Source of the DNA: Patescibacteria group bacterium
GTDB lineage: Bacteria > Patescibacteriota > UBA1384 > UBA12157 > JAENIV01
DNA: 32,121 bases
Assembly: GCA_023485405.1 (NCBI GenBank)
Contig: JAMCZU010000027.1
Span: 1-32,121, forward strand
Direction: 5' to 3'
Position 1 is the stretch's first letter. The number at the start of each line of letters is the position of its first letter. The notes beneath the pieces were generated by a model that saw only the letters and a list, made by a program, of their open reading frames with translations, ran no database searches and had not been told where the DNA came from. Made by a program: the position numbers and the translations under genes. Shown here in pieces: positions 1 through 8,617 of the stretch.

Positions 1-771
1 GCGACCTTGGTTGATTTGGCTATTCGTGGTTTTATTTTAATTATCAATAAAGGAAATGGGGAATTTAGTTTTGGCAAACTCCGGGCCAAAGATATTGAAA
101 AAACTACTGGTTTAGAGCCTTTTGAAAGAGATTTACTTTCAAAAATATTTTTAACACCAGCCTATAAGAGCACTCTTGGTGATGTGGAGATGCGGATTGG
201 TCGCCATATTTTTTCGCGCAAGATTGCGCAATTTTATTTAGGAGTTTATAACTTTGCCACCAAAAAAGGTTATTTTGTCCGCAATCCAGCCAAAGTTCAT
301 TTAGTTTATAAATATATGGGAGTAGCGCTGTTATTTTTATCTCTAGTTGGTTTTGCGATCGGAGCCATTACCGGCGCTGATCCGAAATTTGGTTTGCTTT
401 TTTGGGTTGGTGGGATGATTGCCGCCTTTTTTATCATTAAACTCTCGCCTTTTATGCCAGCAAGATCAGATTTAGGTGCCGCGGAACTGAAAAAATGGTT
501 AGCTTTTCGTAAGTATTTGTCGAGTCGAAAATCGCTTCAAGCCAAAGACGTTTTACAGGGTAAATTTGAAGCATATTTGCCCTACGCGGTGGTTTTAGGG
601 GTGGAAGTTGACTGGGCTCACAAATTTTTGAAAGAACCTTTTGCGGCTCCTTCCTGGTATGAATCAGGTGAAAAAACAGTGACTTTAGAAAATTTTATTG
701 GCGAATTTTTCCCTTTCATTGGTTATGTCGCCGAAAATTTAGCTCGTTCTCACGAACCAACAGTGGAATAA
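1..771 (+). CDS. DUF2207-like membrane protein, C-terminal part (5' truncated by window)
   Basis: Open frame runs from base 1 to TAA at 769-771; two hydrophobic TM stretches followed by a GAAELKKWLAFRKYL...YLPYAVVLGVEVDWAHKF pattern typical of DUF2207 C-termini. Confidence 0.65.
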   Translation, partial: ATLVDLAIRGFILIINKGNGEFSFGKLRAKDIEKTTGLEPFERDLLSKIFLTPAYKSTLGDVEMRIGRHIFSRKIAQFYLGVYNFATKKGYFVRNPAKVHLVYKYMGVALLFLSLVGFAIGAITGADPKFGLLFWVGGMIAAFFIIKLSPFMPARSDLGAAELKKWLAFRKYLSSRKSLQAKDVLQGKFEAYLPYAVVLGVEVDWAHKFLKEPFAAPSWYESGEKTVTLENFIGEFFPFIGYVAENLARSHEPTVE

Positions 772-840
772 TTACGAAGTAATTAAGTACGAAGTACGAA
801 ATGAAAAGTACGAAGTACGAAATGAAATAATAAAAAATAA

Positions 841-1200
841 ATGATAAAAAACTATCAAGATATTGAAGAAAGATCATTTGATTTTGCAGTACGAATCATT
901 AAAATGGTTTTAAAGTTACCAAGCAATCCTGCTACTTGGACTATTGGAAAACAATTAATTGACTCCTCGACATCAATAGACTCTAATATTGTTCAGGCGC
1001 GTTCAGGACTTTCGAAAAAAGATTTCATTAATCATATGAAAATTGCCCGTAAAGAGGCAAAAGAAACATATCGATGGATTGAGATGGTCGTTGCTGTTGG
1101 AGTAATAGCACCAAATCAAACAGAATCTCTACTAAAAGAAAATGAGGAAATTATTAAGATATTAGTCACTATTATCAAAAACTCTCTTAAATCTTCTTAA
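841..1200 (+). CDS. four-helix-bundle protein (23S rRNA intervening-sequence protein family)
   Basis: 119 aa, IGKQLIDSSTSIDSNIVQARSGLSKKDFINHMKIARKEAKETYRWIE pattern of the TIGR02436-type family. Confidence 0.8.
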   Translation: MIKNYQDIEERSFDFAVRIIKMVLKLPSNPATWTIGKQLIDSSTSIDSNIVQARSGLSKKDFINHMKIARKEAKETYRWIEMVVAVGVIAPNQTESLLKENEEIIKILVTIIKNSLKSS

Positions 1201-1269
1201 CTAATTTTTTGTACTTAAATTACTTTGTAATTTGTACTTCTTATTTATTTCATACTTATTACTTAGTCC

Positions 1270-1842
1270 TTAATTTTTTACTTTCCCTAAAAACTGGATT
1301 GGCCAGAGGACGTAGTAAGGTTTGCCAATAATATCGCGTTTTGGGCAGATCCCCCAAACGCGGGAATCAGAGGAATTAAGACGGTTATCACCCATTAAAA
1401 AATAATCTTCTTTACCTAATTGTTTAGTCATACTGGGGTAAGTCAGCGTGCCGGGGGGGAGATACGGTTCCGCTAATTTTTGATCGTTGATATAAACTTC
1501 GCCTTTAGAAATAGTGACTTTTTCGCCAGGAAGGCCGATGACTCTTTTAATGTATTTGACATGTTCCGGGTCACCGGGAAACCTTAAAATAACGGGGTCG
1601 CCTCGCTGTGGTGCGCCAAAAAGATAATGCCAGCGATCGGCAATAATATATTCACCCGAATGAAAATTTGGTTCCATACTTTGGCCATCAACAATTGAAA
1701 GGGTGCCAATATAAAAATGAACTAAAGTGCCGAGCACAATTAAAACAATTAACCATTTGGTTAATTCATAAACACAACCCGTGCCGTAAAAAACTTTTTG
1801 CCAAGGTGAAAGTTTTGGTGGAATATTAGAACTGTTATCCAT
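1270..1842 (-). CDS. lepB: signal peptidase I
   Basis: N-terminal TM, VDGQSMEPNFHSGEYIIADRW (catalytic Ser box), KYIKRVIGLPGEKV (catalytic Lys box), FLMGDNRLNSSDSRVWG. Confidence 0.93.
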   Translation of the reverse strand: MDNSSNIPPKLSPWQKVFYGTGCVYELTKWLIVLIVLGTLVHFYIGTLSIVDGQSMEPNFHSGEYIIADRWHYLFGAPQRGDPVILRFPGDPEHVKYIKRVIGLPGEKVTISKGEVYINDQKLAEPYLPPGTLTYPSMTKQLGKEDYFLMGDNRLNSSDSRVWGICPKRDIIGKPYYVLWPIQFLGKVKN

Positions 1843-1864
1843 TCCCTTCCTTTAAAAAAACAGT

Positions 1865-2182
1865 TTATTTTTTAGTTTTAGGACTTGTTTTGGTTTTGGT
1901 AGCCGTTTTTTTAACGGCTGTTTTTTTGGCGACAGGTGCAACTTTTTTTTCTGCTTTTGGCGTTCCGAACTTCTTCGCAATACTTGATTTCAAATGTCCA
2001 GCTTTATTTTTAGAAATAATGTGTCGTTTGGCCATTTTGTCAATGACAGAAATTGTTTCATTAGTATTTTCTTTATTTACTTTTTTCAAAGAAAGTTTGA
2101 GTTTTTTTTCTAACTCAACATTATGAGCGCGTTTGCGCTCTGATGAAACATAAGCTTTTTTAGCTGATTTAGTAATAGGCAA
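1865..2182 (-). CDS. rpsT: 30S ribosomal protein S20 with Lys/Ala-rich C-terminal tail
   Basis: MPITKSAKKAYVSSERKRAHN...KKVNKENTNETISVIDKMAKRHIISKNKAGHLKSSIAKKF. Confidence 0.85.
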   Translation of the reverse strand: MPITKSAKKAYVSSERKRAHNVELEKKLKLSLKKVNKENTNETISVIDKMAKRHIISKNKAGHLKSSIAKKFGTPKAEKKVAPVAKKTAVKKTATKTKTSPKTKK

Positions 2183-2257
2183 GGGAACCTCCGTAAATGA
2201 CTAATTAGAAATTTTAAATTAACTATTTCCGTTTCACTTTATCATAACTCTTTACCC

Positions 2258-2287
2258 TTGACAAGAGCTTAACTATTTTGTTATTCT
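2258..2287 (+). promoter_or_regulatory. sigma70-like promoter for the DHH gene (TTGACA-18-TATTCT)
   Basis: TTGACA at 2258-2263, TATTCT at 2282-2287; ATG at 2296. Confidence 0.55.
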
Positions 2288-2295
2288 ATAAAGCT

Positions 2296-3459
2296 ATGGA
2301 ATTAACACCGAAACAACAAACAACCGAACAAATTAAAGCAGCGAAAAAAATTTTGCTGTTGACTCATACCAGCCCAGATGGTGATGCTCTCGGGTCACTT
2401 TTGGCTTTGTCTTTAGTTTTAAAACAACTTGGCAAAGAAGTCACCGCGGTAGTACCAGATCAAATTGCGGCTTCACTAAAATTCTTGCCTAACATCGGTG
2501 AAATCTTAAAAAGCTTTTCTTCGGCTAAAGATTTTATTATTACGATTGATACTTCTAAAGTTCAAATTGATCGTTTGGGTTACAAACATATTCCTCAAGA
2601 AAGTAAACTCAATATTGTCATTACTCCCATTGGCGGCACTTTTGAAGAAAAAGATGTCGCTTTTTCTCACGGTTCACCTAAATTTGATTTAATGATCGTC
2701 TTGGATTCACCGGATCTAGAACGACTCGGCTCGCTTTATGACAGCCAAAGCGCGCTTTTTTATGAAACGCCGGTGATTAATATTGATCATCACGCTGGCA
2801 ATGACTTTTTTGGTAAAATTAACTGGGTTGATTTAACCGCCACTTCCACGGCGGAAATTTTGGTTTCACTGGTTGAATCATTGTCACGAGAAAAAAGTTT
2901 GCTCAATGAAGATGTGGCGACAGCTTTACTGACTGGCATTATTACCGATACTGGTAGTTTTCAGAATGTAAATACTACTCCTAAGTCTTTAACAGTAGCA
3001 GCGCAATTAGTCGCGGCCGGTGGTCGTCAACAAGAGATTATCCGTCATATTTTTAAGACCAAACCTTTATCAACGTTAAAACTTTGGGGTAAGATTTTAG
3101 CCAAAGTTCAATCCGAACCAGAGTTTCGTTTTGTTTGGTCAAAAATTGAAAGAAATGATTTTACTGAAACTGGGGCGGAAGAAGCGGAAACAACAGGTAT
3201 TATTGATGAGCTTCTAAAAACCGCGCCGAATATTGATTTTGCAATGCTCATTACTGAGCGCCAAGATGGTGTTCACGGGTCACTTCGGGCTGTTTCACCC
3301 GGTGTTGATGTTTCAGCGATTACTAAGTTGTTTGGTGGGGGTGGTCACGAAGCTGCCGCCGCTTTTCAAATGTATGGTGCTAATTTGGCCGAAAAAGAAT
3401 CGGAAATTTTGGCAAAAATTCGTGATTATCAACAAAAAAGAGCGGGAAGCTTGATCTAA
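2296..3459 (+). CDS. DHH/DHHA1 family phosphoesterase (NrnA/RecJ-like)
   Basis: HTSPDGDALGSLLAL, VINIDHHAGN, LLTGIITDTGSFQN, LFGGGGHEAAAAF motifs; start taken as ATG 2296 rather than the track's 2278. Confidence 0.88.
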   Translation: MELTPKQQTTEQIKAAKKILLLTHTSPDGDALGSLLALSLVLKQLGKEVTAVVPDQIAASLKFLPNIGEILKSFSSAKDFIITIDTSKVQIDRLGYKHIPQESKLNIVITPIGGTFEEKDVAFSHGSPKFDLMIVLDSPDLERLGSLYDSQSALFYETPVINIDHHAGNDFFGKINWVDLTATSTAEILVSLVESLSREKSLLNEDVATALLTGIITDTGSFQNVNTTPKSLTVAAQLVAAGGRQQEIIRHIFKTKPLSTLKLWGKILAKVQSEPEFRFVWSKIERNDFTETGAEEAETTGIIDELLKTAPNIDFAMLITERQDGVHGSLRAVSPGVDVSAITKLFGGGGHEAAAAFQMYGANLAEKESEILAKIRDYQQKRAGSLI

Positions 3460-3483
3460 ATTAAATAAATTCTTAACCTCAAA

Positions 3484-3506
3484 TGATACACCTCGGAGGT
3501 GTATCA
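3484..3506. terminator. perfect 10-bp hairpin with CGG triloop after the DHH gene, no U-tract
   Basis: TGATACACCT-CGG-AGGTGTATCA. Confidence 0.45.
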
Positions 3507-3545
3507 ATGGTTTATCAAAATAGTTGTGGTCAGCCTATAGACAGG

Positions 3546-3574
3546 TTGACTTTTTTAGGTTTATTTGGTATAAA
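3546..3574 (+). promoter_or_regulatory. sigma70-like promoter (TTGACT-17-TATAAA)
   Basis: TTGACT 3546-3551, TATAAA 3569-3574. Confidence 0.6.
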
Positions 3575-3631
3575 TTAAATAACTTCAAGGCAATAGGGCC
3601 TTAAGCACCTTTCCAATAGGAGGAAAGAATA

Positions 3632-4486
3632 ATGGATGAGCGAAAAGTAGCGGAAGTAATGGTTATTAGCGCGATGGCATTCAAGCAGCCAACTCGGGTA
3701 GTGAGGCATTTCTTGAATTTGGCTGATACGGTGCCAGGTATTACAGACGATCTTATCCACGACGCCGTGGGTCAGCTTCAACACAAACTGGGCGAAAGTC
3801 CAACTGATGCTCCAAGATTGTTGCTTGGAATCGAGCTTGTCTTGGCTATGTGTGGTCAAGACGAAAAGCAAGTGGCAATAACCTCTAGAGTTGAAAAGGT
3901 GTTGAAGCAATATGCCAAAATTCTGACGGAGATGATCTTAGAAAACGATAGTGTCACCTTTGCTAATTGCGGAAGATTCAAACCATTTTCTAGAGATGAT
4001 TATGAGTTGGTGCTGGACATTGCCCAGTTTATCGCGGTCAGTGCTGGGCAAGATTCTGCCGGGGCAGTTAACACTTTGATTCGGACGATTGTGGCGAGAG
4101 CGCCGGAAGAAGTATTGGAGGCAAAAATCTGCCAACTTGAGTCGCCTGATTTTTGTAGAGATAGAAAAGAAAACCGTGAAAGGTTTCACGAGGTTTTTGC
4201 TGTAGAGTATCTGAAGCGATCTTATGGCATGTGGCAAGTACTGATGCGACTAAGGCATCCTCAGTCGACGAAATTGGTAACTCGAGACGATTGGGAGCAT
4301 TTTGCTTCGATGCATGAAGAACAACTTTGGGAGACACTCAGACGGATTTGTGAAGTAACTGAGCCAACCTCCAGTCAGTTGGTAAAACGTCAACTTATTA
4401 CCAGTGAGTTGATGAGGCGATATCATGATGATAATTTAGTAATAAATTGGTATAGAGAGAATTTTCCTCATTTAGTCAGGATTTAA
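3632..4486 (+). CDS. hypothetical protein, 284 aa, no recognised family
   Basis: Long ORF with promoter, strong SD (AGGAGG 3618-3623), ATG and downstream GC-rich terminator. Confidence 0.8.
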   Translation: MDERKVAEVMVISAMAFKQPTRVVRHFLNLADTVPGITDDLIHDAVGQLQHKLGESPTDAPRLLLGIELVLAMCGQDEKQVAITSRVEKVLKQYAKILTEMILENDSVTFANCGRFKPFSRDDYELVLDIAQFIAVSAGQDSAGAVNTLIRTIVARAPEEVLEAKICQLESPDFCRDRKENRERFHEVFAVEYLKRSYGMWQVLMRLRHPQSTKLVTRDDWEHFASMHEEQLWETLRRICEVTEPTSSQLVKRQLITSELMRRYHDDNLVINWYRENFPHLVRI

Positions 4487-4491
4487 CAAGT

Positions 4492-4514
4492 AGCCCCGCC
4501 ATGGCGGGGCTTTA
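4492..4514 (+). terminator. intrinsic terminator
   Basis: AGCCCCGCCATGGCGGGGCT perfect palindrome followed by TTTATAAAA. Confidence 0.8.
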
Positions 4515-4557
4515 TAAAATCTTGCAAAAAAATAAAACCTGTGCTAAACTTAAAATA

Positions 4558-4809
4558 ATGAATAAAGACTTAATTAAAAAATACCAAACTCATGCCAAGG
4601 ATACCGGCTCGACCGAAGTTCAAATTGTTCTTTTAACTGAACGATTAATGGAATTGGCCAAGCACTTAAAGAAATTTCCGAAGGACGCTGATTCACGCCG
4701 CGGTCTTTTAATTATGGTGGGCAAACGTCGCCGACTTTTAAATTACTTGCGCAAAAATGATCTAAAATCCTACGAAAAATTAATTAAAGATTTAGGACTA
4801 AAGAAATAA
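4558..4809 (+). CDS. rpsO: 30S ribosomal protein S15
   Basis: MNKDLIKKYQTHAKDTGSTEVQIVLLTERLMELAKHLKKFPKDADSRRGLLIMVGKRRRLLNYLRKND; real start is ATG 4558, not 4501. Confidence 0.95.
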   Translation: MNKDLIKKYQTHAKDTGSTEVQIVLLTERLMELAKHLKKFPKDADSRRGLLIMVGKRRRLLNYLRKNDLKSYEKLIKDLGLKK

Positions 4810-4810
4810 T

Positions 4811-4896
4811 TTCAAATTTAAAATTCTAAATTTCAAATCAATTTCAAAATTCGAATTTTAAAATTTAATTAAAATTGAAAATTTAAAATTAAAAAT
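4811..4896. repeat. AT-rich imperfect palindromic intergenic repeat (copy 1)
   Basis: caaatttaaaattctaaatttcaaatcaatttc ... ttaaaattgaaaatttaaaattaaaaatt; same vocabulary as copies at 12.8, 18.2, 19.65 and 20.87 kb. Confidence 0.6.
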
Positions 4897-4980
4897 TCGA
4901 AGGATTGACGGGTGTATGGCGGATAAGAAAATGAAAGATATTTTTATCTTCTTACTTGCTTTACACGCTCTCACCTTCGA
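4897..4980 (+). promoter_or_regulatory. nested stem-loop in the pnp 5' leader
   Basis: TCGAAGG(4897-4903)/CCTTCGA(4974-4980), GTGTA(4912-4916)/TACAC(4962-4966), TAAGAA(4924-4929)/TTCTTA(4949-4954), GATA(4937-4940)/TATC(4945-4948) all nest. Confidence 0.6.
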
Positions 4981-4993
4981 TTAGAAAGGTAAA

Positions 4994-7102
4994 ATGAAAG
5001 AGGAAATCTTTACGACCAAATTTGGAGGGCGGGATTTAATTATTTCTAAGGGAAAGTTAGCCCAACTAGCATCTGGTTCAGTGACGGTTCGTTATGGCGA
5101 TACAGTTGTATTGGCCACGGCGGTAGTGGCGGCAGAACCTCGCGAAGATATTGATTTTTTCCCTCTTTTGGTTGATTACGAAGAGCGGCTTTATGCCGCC
5201 GGCAAAATTTCTGGCAGCCGATTTATCAAACGTGAGGGTCGTCCTTCGGAAGCGGCGATTTTAACTTGTCGGTTAATTGATCGGCCGATTCGACCTTTGT
5301 TTCCTAAAGGTTTTAAAAATGATGTCCAGGTAGTGATTACAGTTCTTTCTTTTGACAGCGAAAATGATCCAGATATTATCTCCATTATTGCTGCGTCTGC
5401 TGCCCTGTCGCAATCATCAGCTCCTTTTGAGGGACCAGTCGCGGCTGTCAGAGTAGGACAAATTGATGGTCAATTTATTGCCAATCCACCACTTGGTGAA
5501 CTTGAAAAATCAACTTTGGATTTAGTCGTGGCGGGTACTTATGATAAAGTTTTGATGTTAGAAGCAGGCGCTTTGGAAGTTGATGAAAAAACCATGGCTG
5601 AAGCCATTAAATTTGGTCTTGAGGCAATGAAACCGGCTCTGGAGATTCAGAAAAAAATTATTGCTGAAGATAAGCAAACAGTTGAAAAAATTGAAGAGCC
5701 AGAAATTATTAAAGAAGTAAAAAAATATCTGGGTAAAAAATTAGCCCAAGTAGTTTATGAAGTTGACAAAGCTAAAAGAGAAGAACAAATTAGTGCTTTT
5801 GAAAAAGAAGTTTTGGAAAATTTTGAAGGCAATTATAAGCAAATTGATCTTCGCAGTGCTTTTGGTCAAATTTTGGAAAAAGAAGTCCGTCAGGCGGTGA
5901 TTGAAAAAGAAATACGTCCTGATGGCCGTAAAATTGATGAGATTCGGGAAATTAAGATTGAGGTGGCTTTATTGCCACGGACGCATGGTTCCGGTCTTTT
6001 TAGTCGCGGTCAAACTCAAGTTTTATCTATTGTGACTTTAGGTCCACCTTCAGAAGAACAAATTATTGAAACAATGGAAGAAGAAGGCACCAAGCGTTAT
6101 ATGCATCACTATAATTTCCCGCCGTTTTCCACCGGTGAAGTTCGACCAATGCGGTCGGTTTCGCGGCGTGAAATTGGTCATGGGGCTTTAGCGGAACGAG
6201 CACTTCTTCCTGTTTTGCCATCGCGTGAAGACTTTCCTTATACCATTCGAGTTGTTTCTGAAGTTTTGTCTTCAAATGGTTCAAGCTCAATGGCTTCCAC
6301 TTGTGGTTCAACTCTGGCTTTGATGGATGCGGGTGTACCAATTAAAACACCAGTAGCGGGGATTGCCATGGGCTTAATGACAGCAGAAGATGGTAAAAAA
6401 TACAAGGTTTTAACCGATATTGCGGGGATTGAAGATTTTGCTGGCGATATGGATTTCAAAGTCACAGCCACTAAAAAAGGGATTACGGCAATTCAGTTAG
6501 ATACCAAGCTGAAAGGTCTGAGAGCTGAGATCTTAGAAGAAGCATTAGTGCGCGCTCGCAAAGCTAATGATCAAATTTTAGAGAAAATTGCGAAAGTAAT
6601 TGAGATGCCTCGAGCAGAGCTTTCAGCTTATGCGCCGCGAATTCAATCAATTACGATTCCTCAAGATAAAATTGGGGAAATCATTGGTCCAGGCGGTAAA
6701 AATATCCGTAAGATTATTGAAGATTGTGGTGGTAAAGAATTAATTAGTATTGATATTGAAGATGATGGTACCGTGACAATTGCTTCAACTGACGCGGCGA
6801 TGGCCAAAAAAGCGATGGACTACGTGGCTGGGGCGACTCGCGAAGCCAAAGTGGGTGAAATTTACGAAGGGCCGGTCACTGGTATCGTTAAAGATCGAAT
6901 GCGGGGCAATGAAATTGGGGCGATTGTGCAAATTTTACCTAATCAAGATGGCATGGTGCATATTTCCCAAATTGCCAATGAACGGGTTAACAATATTGAA
7001 GATGTGCTAAAAATTGGTCAAACGGTAAAGGTTAAAGTAATGGAAGTAGACAAAGAACGCGGTCGAGTTTCGCTCTCAATCAAAGACGCCAAAGAAAGAT
7101 AA
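4994..7102 (+). CDS. pnp: polyribonucleotide nucleotidyltransferase
   Basis: Two RNase PH domains ([28 protein letters not shown]), KH domain ([15 protein letters not shown]), S1 domain. Confidence 0.97.
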   Translation: MKEEIFTTKFGGRDLIISKGKLAQLASGSVTVRYGDTVVLATAVVAAEPREDIDFFPLLVDYEERLYAAGKISGSRFIKREGRPSEAAILTCRLIDRPIRPLFPKGFKNDVQVVITVLSFDSENDPDIISIIAASAALSQSSAPFEGPVAAVRVGQIDGQFIANPPLGELEKSTLDLVVAGTYDKVLMLEAGALEVDEKTMAEAIKFGLEAMKPALEIQKKIIAEDKQTVEKIEEPEIIKEVKKYLGKKLAQVVYEVDKAKREEQISAFEKEVLENFEGNYKQIDLRSAFGQILEKEVRQAVIEKEIRPDGRKIDEIREIKIEVALLPRTHGSGLFSRGQTQVLSIVTLGPPSEEQIIETMEEEGTKRYMHHYNFPPFSTGEVRPMRSVSRREIGHGALAERALLPVLPSREDFPYTIRVVSEVLSSNGSSSMASTCGSTLALMDAGVPIKTPVAGIAMGLMTAEDGKKYKVLTDIAGIEDFAGDMDFKVTATKKGITAIQLDTKLKGLRAEILEEALVRARKANDQILEKIAKVIEMPRAELSAYAPRIQSITIPQDKIGEIIGPGGKNIRKIIEDCGGKELISIDIEDDGTVTIASTDAAMAKKAMDYVAGATREAKVGEIYEGPVTGIVKDRMRGNEIGAIVQILPNQDGMVHISQIANERVNNIEDVLKIGQTVKVKVMEVDKERGRVSLSIKDAKER

Positions 7103-7134
7103 AATTTTTATAGAAATTAAATATAGGAGATTAA

Positions 7135-7830
7135 ATGGAATCGAGCCATGAATTTAGCCCGGAGCCATTTGACAACGAATTATCTGACCAAGATCAGGAG
7201 TTAGAAAGCCGAGAGGATATTTTAGCTTTTGCCAAGGAAATTTCTCAAGAATTTGACAAAAAAGGTAATATTAAAAAGATTGGAATTACTGGAAGTGTTG
7301 CTCGCGGTAAAGAATATCCAAATGATGCAGATTTAATTTTTATTATTGATGAAAAAGCTTTTTTTGAATATAATACCTCAACAATTTTTGATACCAAGAA
7401 ACAATATTCTTTTTTAGCGCAAGTACGAGAAATGCTCAAAAACAAGGATGAAAAAAAAGAAAATTTTCTTTTTCAAAAAGTGCTTGGTCTTAACAACAAA
7501 GATGCGAAAAATATGGCTTTACTTATAGGATTGAAATCTCTCTCGATCGGTGTGGATATTATTTTACTACCCGATAAAATTTATGAAGAGGAAACTGATT
7601 TTCTGATATCGACTCAAACTGACCCGACTTTTTTATCAAATCTTGCTAAGGACTATCAAGAGCTTGATCCTGAAAGTGATAATTTTAAACCTGCACAAAT
7701 GTATTCCGAAGAAGAAATGGATCAAATTAGAAAAATAGAATTTGATGCGCTTAAAAAAATCTCTACTGATCCAAATCATTTTATGTATAAAATTTATGAA
7801 GAACATCCTGTTAAAAAACATTATAGATAA
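7135..7830 (+). CDS. nucleotidyltransferase-domain protein
   Basis: KIGITGSVARGKEYPNDADLIFIID matches the GS-x9-DxD Pol-beta-type NTase signature. Confidence 0.7.
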   Translation: MESSHEFSPEPFDNELSDQDQELESREDILAFAKEISQEFDKKGNIKKIGITGSVARGKEYPNDADLIFIIDEKAFFEYNTSTIFDTKKQYSFLAQVREMLKNKDEKKENFLFQKVLGLNNKDAKNMALLIGLKSLSIGVDIILLPDKIYEEETDFLISTQTDPTFLSNLAKDYQELDPESDNFKPAQMYSEEEMDQIRKIEFDALKKISTDPNHFMYKIYEEHPVKKHYR

Positions 7831-7905
7831 GTGATTAAGGTTAAGGTGGTTGAAATAGGTCGCAAATATAGCCGAGTTTCTCTTTCAATCAAAGACGCCA
7901 AGTAA
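7831..7905 (+). pseudogene. duplicated/remnant 3' tail of pnp (S1 domain end)
   Basis: Frame reads [24 protein letters not shown]-stop, versus pnp C-terminus [25 protein letters not shown]; the DNA run tcaatcaaagacgccaa is identical in both. Confidence 0.75.
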
Positions 7906-7929
7906 TGAGATTTGTGGTATAGTAGAAAT

Positions 7930-8103
7930 ATGAAAACCATCACGGCACAGGAAAGACAAAATCAAATTTATCGTAAAATGTCGGCGCAAAAAAAGGCGGA
8001 AATAACCTTTGCTTTTTATCGTGTTGGCAAATATTTGGATAGTTTAAAAAATGGAAAAATATCCCGAATTAAAAAACCTGGTAAAAATAGCCAAAGTTCT
8101 TGA
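7930..8103 (+). CDS. small protein (57 aa) overlapping the downstream NTase gene
   Basis: ATG 7930 just downstream of a TATAGT -10-like box; overlaps the 8051 start by 53 nt in another frame. Confidence 0.6.
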   Translation: MKTITAQERQNQIYRKMSAQKKAEITFAFYRVGKYLDSLKNGKISRIKKPGKNSQSS

Positions 8104-8617
8104 CGGGTTAAAAATTCCTTATTATATTACCGGTGGTTTTGCTGTTTCAATTTATGGCCGACCTCGTTTTACCGCCGATATTGATATGGTAATAAAAATG
8201 TCGCATCCAACAGTGAGAGATTTTACCACAAAATTACAAGAAATATTTCCGAAAGGTTATGTTGATGAAAATCAAATCAATGATGCTTTGGCTTGGCGGG
8301 GGGAATTTAATATTATTGACCCAGAAAGTGGCCTAAAAGTTGATTTTTTTATCACTAAAGATGATGAATTTGAAAAAGAATGTTTTAAGAAAGCTCGCCC
8401 ACAAGATATTGGGTATAAAGTCAATTTTACTAACCCCGAAAATTTAATTATTTCAAAGCTTATATGGTATCGAAATTCGGAATCAACTAGACAGTTGGAA
8501 GATATCGCCTCAGTGGTAGATATTCAAAAAAAATTAGATCAGCAATATCTGACTTTATGGATTAGTAAACTTGGCCTAGAGCAAGAATGGCGAAAATCGA
8601 GGAAGCTAAACAAATGA
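8051..8617 (+). CDS. nucleotidyltransferase (AbiEii/DUF6036-like)
   Basis: YYITGGFAVSIYGRPRFTADIDMVIKM (GGx...DxD NTase core), later IISKLIWYRNSESTRQLEDI. Confidence 0.7.
   Translation: MEKYPELKNLVKIAKVLDGLKIPYYITGGFAVSIYGRPRFTADIDMVIKMSHPTVRDFTTKLQEIFPKGYVDENQINDALAWRGEFNIIDPESGLKVDFFITKDDEFEKECFKKARPQDIGYKVNFTNPENLIISKLIWYRNSESTRQLEDIASVVDIQKKLDQQYLTLWISKLGLEQEWRKSRKLNK

Noticed and set aside
1890-2126. Antisense ORFs of the supplied track (e.g. 1890-2126, 3575-3910, 6063-6341, 13292-13543, 31338-31736)
   Set aside because: They lie opposite well-supported genes, show no domain signature or SD context, and are expected overlap artefacts.
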